This document shows positions 1-4,952 of a stretch of DNA of 5,918 bases, piece by piece. This DNA comes from Gammaproteobacteria bacterium (GTDB lineage Bacteria; Pseudomonadota; Gammaproteobacteria; Thiohalomonadales; Thiohalomonadaceae): NCBI GenBank assembly GCA_026193675.1, contig JAPHSO010000057.1, positions 1 to 5,918 on the forward strand, read 5' to 3'. The position numbers and the translations under genes are program-made. The notes beneath the pieces are model-generated. The model was not told the DNA's origin and searched no databases. It saw only the letters and a list, made by a program, of their open reading frames with translations. Numbering within the stretch: position 1 is the first letter of the stretch; every line of letters starts with the position of its first letter.

Positions 1-1000
1 AACTGAGCAGTTGCAGTGGCCGCACAGGTCGTTGCAGGACGATGGCACCGAAAGCGATCATCAACATCAGTAACGCACGTTGGGTCGGTATCGAAAACCC
101 GGCCAGGGCAGCATATGCAAAGGCCGCTAAGATGGCACCGACTGCAGCAACTCTTGGAGCGGCGACGATGCTTCTCACACGATAGGGTAACCAGCCCCAT
201 CCCCAGCGTACCAGCAGAAATATGAGACCGGCGACCAGTCCAACATGGAGTCCTGAGATGGCGACCAGATGGTTGGTGCCGCTGTTGAAAAAGAGGCTCC
301 ACTGAGCTGGTGAGATATCCCTGCGCTCACCCAGCGCCAGTGCGATCAACACACCACGCTCATCGGATGATTCCAGTAGGGATGACATTTGATTATAGAT
401 TCCGCTACGAATGGCACTCAGTGAATAGGGGGAGACTGTTGTTAATCGGCGATTGTCCGATGATTGGCGTACATATCCGGTGGCCCCTATCCCCTCCTGA
501 AATAGCCACCTCTCATAATCAAAACCACCGGGATTGAGTGAGCCGTTTGGTGGTTTCAGCCGCAGCCGTAGCTGCCAACGCTCTCCTGCTTTCGGCTGCT
601 CTCCTCTGTTTTTATACCAGCTCACACGAACCAATTCCGGTAGCGCTCTTACCACCCCACGATGGTGGGCCTGCTCGATCACAAATCTAAAACGGATCGC
701 ATCCCCCTCTCTCAGTTGAGGGATCGAGGCTATCGTTCCAACAACATCAATATCGGCTCCAGCCAGATCATTGGGGAGGCGCTCTGACAGCCTCTCCTGC
801 GCAAAGTGGAGGCTGAACAACAGCCCAATAGCGCCCCAGAGAGTAGCCTTGAGTATCGTGTAACCACTTTTTGTTACAAACAGTGCAAGCGCTACGATCA
901 ACAAAATCATCAACCAGAGGGGAACGAACCACTCAGGTAGTGATGTAAATTGATGAAGTAGCAGGTTTCCCGCTAAAAAAGAGAGTGCAGCGGTGAACAT
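1..1000 (-). CDS. comEC: ComEC/Rec2 family DNA internalisation protein, N-terminal 333 codons (3' end off the left edge)
   Basis: ComEC is the polytopic inner-membrane channel that carries single-stranded DNA into the cytoplasm during natural transformation. I translated the minus strand from the ATG at 1000 and the frame stays open to base 1. Residues about 1-70 are hydrophobic membrane segments. Residues about 80-180 match the DUF4131 (OB-fold-like) region and include NPGGFDYERWLFQEGIGATGY (156-176). The Competence domain then begins, with the hallmark HLVAISGLHVGLVAG (244-258) and AGFSIPTQRALLM (300-312). Family members are usually about 700-800 residues, so the rest of the Competence domain and any C-terminal beta-lactamase-like domain lie outside the window. 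The start is secure: an in-frame TAG sits at 1015-1013, and GAGGGGG at 1013-1007 lies 6 bases before the ATG. The gene is divergent from the DUF2062 gene. No frameshift is visible. The family assignment is near certain; whether the cell is competent is not shown. Confidence 0.95.
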   Translation of the reverse strand, partial: MFTAALSFLAGNLLLHQFTSLPEWFVPLWLMILLIVALALFVTKSGYTILKATLWGAIGLLFSLHFAQERLSERLPNDLAGADIDVVGTIASIPQLREGDAIRFRFVIEQAHHRGVVRALPELVRVSWYKNRGEQPKAGERWQLRLRLKPPNGSLNPGGFDYERWLFQEGIGATGYVRQSSDNRRLTTVSPYSLSAIRSGIYNQMSSLLESSDERGVLIALALGERRDISPAQWSLFFNSGTNHLVAISGLHVGLVAGLIFLLVRWGWGWLPYRVRSIVAAPRVAAVGAILAAFAYAALAGFSIPTQRALLMLMIAFGAIVLQRPVRPLQLLS

Positions 1001-1006
1001 CCTGTT

Positions 1007-1013
1007 CCCCCTC
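1007..1013 (-). promoter_or_regulatory. Ribosome binding site of comEC
   Basis: The minus strand reads GAGGGGG here, 6 bases before the ATG at 1000. With the in-frame TAG just upstream (1015-1013) it fixes the comEC start. Confidence 0.75.
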
Positions 1014-1021
1014 TACTCGAA

Positions 1022-1031
1022 TTAGCGCTAA
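1022..1031. promoter_or_regulatory. Perfect 10-base palindrome in the comEC/DUF2062 divergent gap (possible operator)
   Basis: TTAGCGCTAA is its own reverse complement and lies near the middle of the 59-base gap between two divergent genes. On the plus strand it runs into TAAAAT (1029-1034), which matches five of six bases of a sigma-70 -10 box, but I see no good -35 hexamer upstream. A regulator site shared by both genes would fit the position. A 10-base palindrome can also arise by chance, so this is a weak call. Confidence 0.25.
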
Positions 1032-1059
1032 AATAGATAGTCGCCACTTTAGGTCCTCC

Positions 1060-1602
1060 ATGAAAAAGACGATTAAACGCATGATGCCGGATCATCGCAA
1101 GATTCGGAACCATAAGCATCTACAAATATTAGGGTCTCTGCTCCATCAGCAGAATCTCTGGCACTTCAATCGCCGAAGCGCATCTGGGGCATTTGCTGTG
1201 GGACTTTTCATGGCCTGGGTACCGGTACCGTTTCAGATGTTACTGGGTGCAGCAGGAGCGATTCTATTTAAGGTCAATCTGCCGCTGTCGGTAGCGCTGG
1301 TCTGGATAAGCAATCCAATCACCATGCCCCCCCTCTTCTATTTTGCCTATCTGCTTGGGGCGAAAATTCTGGGAACACCAGCGAATGAATTTAACTTTGA
1401 GCTGTCGACCGAATGGCTGCTGCACGGCATGGATCTGATCTGGCAGCCGTTTCTGCTTGGCTGTCTTATTATGGGAATAATCAGCTCAGCATTAGGTTAT
1501 GTCTCAGTACGCCTACTATGGCGGCTGCATCTTGTGCAGCATCTAAAAGAGCGAAAATTACGTAAAAAGAACAGAAGAGATCAGCAGAAGCTGGACTCTT
1601 AA
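1060..1602 (+). CDS. DUF2062 family small inner-membrane protein
   Basis: This is a 180-residue protein of the DUF2062 family, whose biochemical role is unknown. The N-terminus (1-40) is basic and probably cytoplasmic. Hydrophobic segments lie at about 42-69, 75-101 and 129-154. The second contains the family's most recognisable stretch, WISNPITMPPLFYFAYLLG (82-100), and the first carries FMAWVPVPFQMLLGA (50-64). The tail from 164 is strongly basic (KERKLRKKNRR), as expected for a cytoplasmic end. AGG at 1051-1053, 6 bases before the ATG, is a modest ribosome binding site, and no other in-frame ATG, GTG or TTG lies nearby upstream. The gene is divergent from comEC and converges on lolD, sharing a TTAA with its stop. 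From memory, DUF2062 genes often sit beside comEC in gammaproteobacteria. That suggests a link to the envelope or DNA uptake but does not show one. Confidence 0.88.
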   Translation: MKKTIKRMMPDHRKIRNHKHLQILGSLLHQQNLWHFNRRSASGAFAVGLFMAWVPVPFQMLLGAAGAILFKVNLPLSVALVWISNPITMPPLFYFAYLLGAKILGTPANEFNFELSTEWLLHGMDLIWQPFLLGCLIMGIISSALGYVSVRLLWRLHLVQHLKERKLRKKNRRDQQKLDS

Positions 1603-2282
1603 TCGACCTGGACTAACTTGCCATCTTCGAGGCGTAGCTGACGATCCATCCGACCTGCAAGCTCCTCATCGTGGGTCACAATCACCAGACTGGTATCAAA
1701 CTCACGATTGAGCTCCAACATCAGTTGGTAGACCTTCTCCGCCGTTTTGCGATCCAGATTACCGGTCGGCTCATCTGCAAGTAGACATGATGGACGGGTG
1801 ACCAGCGCTCGAGCTATTGCGGCACGTTGACGCTCTCCACCCGACAGCTCACCCGGCTTGTGCTGTAGACGTTGCCCAAGACCAACTTTGTCGAGAATCG
1901 CCTCAGCCTCTTTTTGCGCCTCATTGACGCTACTGCCGCGAATCAGTAGTGGCATCGCCACATTCTCAAGGGCTGTGAACTCAGGAAGCAGGTGATGAAA
2001 CTGATAGACGAAACCGAGCCGTGCATTACGCATGCTGCCACGCTCAGCCTCATTCATCGACGCAATGTTATCTCCACCGACAAAGATCTCACCTGAGGTT
2101 GGTGTATCGAGTCCACCCAGAAGTTGCAGCAGGGTACTTTTACCGCTGCCTGAGTGACCGATAATGGCAACCTGCTCACCGGCCTCTATCGTGAAGTCTA
2201 CCCCCTGTAAAACCTGAACCGAGAGCTCACCCTCAGAAAATGCCTTGGAGATTGCGCTACAGTGAATCACCGGACTACTCAT
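1599..2282 (-). CDS. lolD: Lipoprotein-releasing system ATP-binding protein LolD
   Basis: LolD is the cytoplasmic ATPase that powers extraction of outer-membrane lipoproteins from the inner membrane and their transfer to the carrier LolA. From the ATG at 2282 it is 227 residues, the usual family length. All ABC ATPase elements are intact: Walker A GHSGSGKST (42-50), Q-loop Q94, signature LSGGE (146-150), Walker B CLLADEP with catalytic E171, and switch H204. The stretch YQFHHLLPEFTALENVAMPL (93-112) is characteristic of LolD and separates it from MacB and FtsE. The frame stays open upstream to a TTG at 2342, but those 20 extra residues have no family counterpart and lie inside lolC. The chosen ATG overlaps the lolC stop by 8 bases (ATGAGTAG), and GGAG (2296-2293) lies 10 bases before it, so translation is probably coupled. 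Its TAA is shared tail-to-tail with the DUF2062 gene. Confidence 0.96.
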   Translation of the reverse strand: MSSPVIHCSAISKAFSEGELSVQVLQGVDFTIEAGEQVAIIGHSGSGKSTLLQLLGGLDTPTSGEIFVGGDNIASMNEAERGSMRNARLGFVYQFHHLLPEFTALENVAMPLLIRGSSVNEAQKEAEAILDKVGLGQRLQHKPGELSGGERQRAAIARALVTRPSCLLADEPTGNLDRKTAEKVYQLMLELNREFDTSLVIVTHDEELAGRMDRQLRLEDGKLVQVD

Positions 2283-3522
2283 ATCGAAGTGACTCCGCAG
2301 GCTGGGTTTTGGAGGCCTTCCAGGCCGGATAGATCGTCGCAATCAGGCTAATGATCAGCGAGACAGCACCAATGTTGATGACATCATCCCAATGGAGCTC
2401 CGAGGGTAGATCGCTGATGTAGTAGACATCTGCCGGTAGGAACTGAACACTAAAGAAACGTTCAATGGCCGGTACGATGGTCTCTACATTAAGTGCCAGC
2501 GCCACACCACCGGCGATACCAATGGCTGTACCGATCACTCCGATGAGTGTCCCCTGCACCATGAAGATTCCCATAATACTGCGGGGTGTTGAGCCGAGAG
2601 TACGCAGGATAGCGATATCACTCTCTTTATCGGTCACCACCATCACCAGTGTCGAAACGATATTGAAGGCGGCCACCGCAACGATAAGCAGCAAAATGAT
2701 AAACATCACCCGCTTTTCGGTCTTAATCGCCCGGAAAAAGTTGGCGTGATATTGAGTCCAGTCTCGCACCCAGTAGAGTCCCGGAACCTCATCGGCCAGC
2801 TCATGGCTGACGCGAGGGGCATCAAACATATCATCCAGTTTGAGGCGCAATCCGGTAACACTATCTCCCATTTTGAAGAGTTTGCGCGCATCATCAAGAT
2901 GCATCAGCACCATCGCGCTATCGTACTCGTACATGCCCACCTCAAAGGTGCCTGCAACGGTAAAGCGTTTCAGTCGCGGCATCACCCCAGCGATACTGAC
3001 GCTGGCCGAAGGTGATACCACTGTAATTTTGTCCCCTTCAGCAACCCCCAGGTTGTCTGCAAGCGCCTGACCAATAATGACCCGATATTGACCCGTTTTG
3101 AGCAGCTCAAGCGAGCCGCTGACCATCTTGTCTCCAACGGTCGAGACGCTGGGCTCAAGTACAGGATCGACACCACGGAGGATAGCACCGTTGACCTGTT
3201 GACCATGGGAGACCATCCCCTCCTTCTGTATATAGGGTGCGCTGGCGATCACTTGTGGGTGTTTGCCAGAGATCTCCTTGAGCGACTGCCACCTGTCGAG
3301 ATTACCGCGGTAGCTGCTGATGGTGGCATGGGAGGTCATTCCCAAAATGCGATGACGTAGCTCATTTTCAAAACCATTCATCACCGAAAGAACGGTGATC
3401 AGAGCGGTCACCCCTAGAGCGATACCCAGCATCGAGGTGAAGGAGATAAATGAGATAAAGTGGTTACGGCGCTTGGCGCGGGTATAACGCAGGCCGACAA
3501 AGAGTTCGTATGGTGAAAACAT
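2275..3522 (-). CDS. lolC: LolC/LolE-type permease of the lipoprotein-releasing ABC transporter
   Basis: This is the membrane subunit that works with LolD to release lipoproteins from the inner membrane to periplasmic LolA. From the ATG at 3522 it has 415 residues, like E. coli LolE (414) and LolC (399). The start region contains the family motif YELFVGLRYTRAKRRNHFIS (5-24), followed by a membrane segment at about 25-48 and VLSVMNGFENELR (44-56). A large periplasmic domain spans about 50-268. The FtsX-type segments lie at about 271-296, 316-345 and 382-402. MPRLKRFTVAGTFEVGMYEY (181-200) lies in the region that corresponds to the LolA-binding hook area of LolC. The frame stays open to an ATG at 3606 and a GTG at 3612, but those starts would overlap the divergent gene and add residues the family lacks. 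The symbol is provisional, because no second permease gene follows lolD and the protein may act as a single-type homodimer (LolF-like). Confidence 0.93.
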   Translation of the reverse strand: MFSPYELFVGLRYTRAKRRNHFISFISFTSMLGIALGVTALITVLSVMNGFENELRHRILGMTSHATISSYRGNLDRWQSLKEISGKHPQVIASAPYIQKEGMVSHGQQVNGAILRGVDPVLEPSVSTVGDKMVSGSLELLKTGQYRVIIGQALADNLGVAEGDKITVVSPSASVSIAGVMPRLKRFTVAGTFEVGMYEYDSAMVLMHLDDARKLFKMGDSVTGLRLKLDDMFDAPRVSHELADEVPGLYWVRDWTQYHANFFRAIKTEKRVMFIILLLIVAVAAFNIVSTLVMVVTDKESDIAILRTLGSTPRSIMGIFMVQGTLIGVIGTAIGIAGGVALALNVETIVPAIERFFSVQFLPADVYYISDLPSELHWDDVINIGAVSLIISLIATIYPAWKASKTQPAESLRYE

Positions 3523-3530
3523 GGGCGGAA

Positions 3531-3562
3531 TTAGACCATAACTGCCTCCCGCAATGCGAGAG
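3531..3562 (-). promoter_or_regulatory. lolC leader: hairpin covering a strong Shine-Dalgarno, followed by a two-codon open frame
   Basis: Read on the minus strand, CTCTCGC (3562-3556), a three-base ATT loop and GCGGGAG (3552-3546) can form a 7-pair stem with one G-U pair. The wobble pairs only in the lolC-sense RNA; the opposite strand has a C-A mismatch. The right arm contains most of GGGAGG (3550-3545), the only strong Shine-Dalgarno sequence before lolC. Five bases after it comes ATG GTC TAA (3539-3531), a complete two-codon frame. The lolC ATG follows 8 bases after that stop, in a different frame and with no purine-rich site of its own. The arrangement would suit translational control or reinitiation. 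This is inference from layout only. Confidence 0.35.
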
Positions 3563-3588
3563 CCAATTTGCTCAATGAGTTGAATATG

Positions 3589-3594
3589 TATAAA
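3589..3594 (+). promoter_or_regulatory. Possible -10 box for the DUF2452-like gene
   Basis: TATAAA matches five of six bases of the sigma-70 -10 consensus. The best -35 partner is TTTGCT (3567-3572) at 16 bases, which is poor. If this box is used, transcription would begin near 3601, after the ATG at 3596 and only a few bases before the ATG at 3605, giving an almost leaderless message. Confidence 0.25.
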
Positions 3595-3595
3595 A

Positions 3596-4201
3596 ATGGG
3601 AGCCATGAACACTAACAGCTCAAATCATCAGGAGAAAAATCCCAACCCACAGGGCAAGGGTGGAACAACCGAGATTGCCCTGCTCACTGAGATAAAAGCG
3701 ATTTCCTTAGCTGCTATTCCCGCCAAGACGATCCATGAAATTTCTAATGAGCTGTTTACCGCCCTGTTTATATTGGGAAGCGAGTTCAGTTTTAGGCCGG
3801 TCATTGAAAAACCCTATTGGCTTTATCAAAAAGAGGGGCGATTCCGTCTCTCCCTTGTCTCTCCCACTGAGTGGGGTGGCGACTCATTTGGCAATGCCAT
3901 TGGCCAGTGTCTGCTACAGCGTGATATGAGCTGGAGCCTTGAACTATCAAAAGAGGCGCAACAGGATAACCGGCTGATGCAATATATTGAGGAGAGGCGG
4001 CGCATCTTTGATAGACGGATGGAGAGTGCACAAAATATTGAACAGATGTTGCCCCAATACATCCCCTCCCTCCCTTTTTACCAACGTGCATTTGCCTCAG
4101 CGCTTGCCAGCTCTTTAGCCACCTCTATGCACAAATCGGGTATCTTCGGTTTGAGCTACAGCAGAGCCCGTTCACTCTGCCTCGCCCAGGTAGAGGATTG
4201 A
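3596..4201 (+). CDS. Conserved protein of unknown function, DUF2452 / C1orf50-like
   Basis: This is a 201-residue protein with no signal peptide or membrane segment, probably cytoplasmic. The N-terminus has NPNPQGKG (15-22). The core reads YWLYQKEG (74-81), SPTEWG (89-94), LQRDMSWSLEL (107-117) and QQD (122-124). From memory, the same spaced pattern (YxLYxxE, SPxEWG, LQxDxSW, QD) occurs in DUF2452, the family of human C1orf50, whose function is unknown. The second half has a charged helical stretch (129-150) and PSLPFYQRAFASALASSLAT (157-176). The start is uncertain. The ATG at 3596 follows an in-frame TGA (3581-3583) but has no ribosome binding site, and the ATG at 3605 has GGGAG only 2 bases upstream. 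The gene is divergent from lolC with a 73-base gap and lies 54 bases before a flavoprotein gene, probably in one operon. That it is a real gene is well supported; the family name is moderately so. Confidence 0.8.
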   Translation: MGAMNTNSSNHQEKNPNPQGKGGTTEIALLTEIKAISLAAIPAKTIHEISNELFTALFILGSEFSFRPVIEKPYWLYQKEGRFRLSLVSPTEWGGDSFGNAIGQCLLQRDMSWSLELSKEAQQDNRLMQYIEERRRIFDRRMESAQNIEQMLPQYIPSLPFYQRAFASALASSLATSMHKSGIFGLSYSRARSLCLAQVED

Positions 4202-4242
4202 TTAATCTCCTAACTGTCACCAGATAATAGAAATCATTGATC

Positions 4243-4247
4243 AAGGA
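4243..4247 (+). promoter_or_regulatory. Ribosome binding site of the FMN reductase-like gene
   Basis: AAGGA lies 8 bases before the ATG at 4256 and supports that start. The 54-base gap holds no terminator-like hairpin, so the gene could be transcribed with the one upstream. Confidence 0.7.
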
Positions 4248-4255
4248 AAATCTTT

Positions 4256-4867
4256 ATGAAAATCACCATCATTAGTGGCAGCCATCGAAACAACTCACAG
4301 AGCTTTAAGGTGGCCAGGCACATTGAGACAAGACTCAAAGATGGCATCTGTGATGAAACCTGGATCTATAGTCTTGCCGGCAATCCACTACCCCTTTGGG
4401 ATGAAGGGGTGTGGGATGGCGATCCAAAATGGCAGGAGCTACTGACACCGATTAAAGAGCAGCTCGCATCTAGTGACGCATTTGTGGTGATTGCACCAGA
4501 GTGGCATGGACAGGTACCGGCAGGATTGAAAAACTTCTTTCTTCTGTTTGGCTCCAATGAGCTGGGCCATAAGCCGGCGCTGATTGTTACGGTCTCTTCT
4601 GGAGATGGCGGCTCATATCCTGTGGCCGAGCTGCGGATGAGTAGCTACAAAAACAGCCGTATCTGTTATATCCCTGAGCACCTGATCATTAGAAAGGTTG
4701 AGTCTGTATTGAACGATTCAGCCGATGATAATGATGAGCGCTCTGACAGCTATTATCGTGAGCGTATCGACTGGTCATTAAACATTCTGAAACAGTATGC
4801 CGTAGGACTGAAGCATGTACGTGACAGTGGCGTCACTGCGACCGATAAATTCAGAAATGGTATGTAA
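4256..4867 (+). CDS. NAD(P)H-dependent FMN reductase-like flavoprotein
   Basis: This 203-residue protein belongs to the flavodoxin-fold NADPH-dependent FMN reductase family. Members bind FMN and use NAD(P)H to reduce flavin, quinones, azo dyes or chromate, so the substrate cannot be told from sequence. The first strand and phosphate loop are IISGSHRNNSQS (5-16), the GSxRxxSxS pattern that holds the FMN phosphate. A second strand ends in FVVIAPEWHGQVPAGLKNFF (76-95), at the site of the family's PEYNxxxPxxLKN isoalloxazine-binding loop. VTVSSGDGGSYPV (111-123) is the third flavin-contacting loop. The usual PEYN-type motif is here PEWHG, which may alter the flavin site. The C-terminal part (150-203) is charged, with an acidic run DSADDNDERSD (154-164), and lengthens the protein beyond the roughly 170-190 residues common in the family. 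It sits 54 bases after the DUF2452-like gene and converges on the LysM gene. Confidence 0.87.
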   Translation: MKITIISGSHRNNSQSFKVARHIETRLKDGICDETWIYSLAGNPLPLWDEGVWDGDPKWQELLTPIKEQLASSDAFVVIAPEWHGQVPAGLKNFFLLFGSNELGHKPALIVTVSSGDGGSYPVAELRMSSYKNSRICYIPEHLIIRKVESVLNDSADDNDERSDSYYRERIDWSLNILKQYAVGLKHVRDSGVTATDKFRNGM

Positions 4868-4909
4868 CTGAAACTCTAGTGCTAAACAGACTTGAAGTGC
4901 TTTGGATAT

Positions 4910-4934
4910 TCCTCAGTCATCACATAGCTGAGGA
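4910..4934. terminator. Weak hairpin in the convergent gap (possible bidirectional terminator)
   Basis: TCCTCAG (4910-4916) and CTGAGGA (4928-4934) form a perfect 7-pair stem with an 11-base loop, in the 85-base gap between convergent genes. An outer pair of arms, CTTGAA (4891-4896) and TTCAAG (4942-4947), could enclose it. Neither side has a proper T-tract and the loop is long, so it would be a poor intrinsic terminator. The location between two converging stops is the main reason to list it. Confidence 0.35.
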
Positions 4935-4952
4935 TTCAATATTCAAGATTTG

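Noticed and set aside
16..719. Three plus-strand open frames of 61-75 codons (16-225, 310-537, 534-719)
   Set aside because: All lie antisense to comEC, which is unmistakable on the minus strand, and their translations are Arg/Ser/His-rich with no family resemblance.
2283..2342. A 20-residue N-terminal extension of LolD from a TTG at 2342
   Set aside because: LolD proteins are about 227-233 residues, and the ATG at 2282 gives 227. The extension lies inside lolC and resembles no family sequence.
2465..3360. Overlapping plus- and minus-strand open frames inside the LolC/E permease gene
   Set aside because: They are in other frames of a well-supported gene, overlap one another and show no domain or ribosome binding site.
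3523..3612. A 30-residue N-terminal extension of the LolC/E permease from the GTG at 3612 or ATG at 3606
   Set aside because: It would overlap the start of the divergent gene, and the family begins with the YELFVGLRYTRAKRRNHFIS-type stretch that follows the ATG at 3522.
3801..4091. Minus-strand open frame of 96 codons
   Set aside because: It is antisense to the DUF2452-like gene, whose plus-strand product has recognisable conserved motifs; the antisense product has none.
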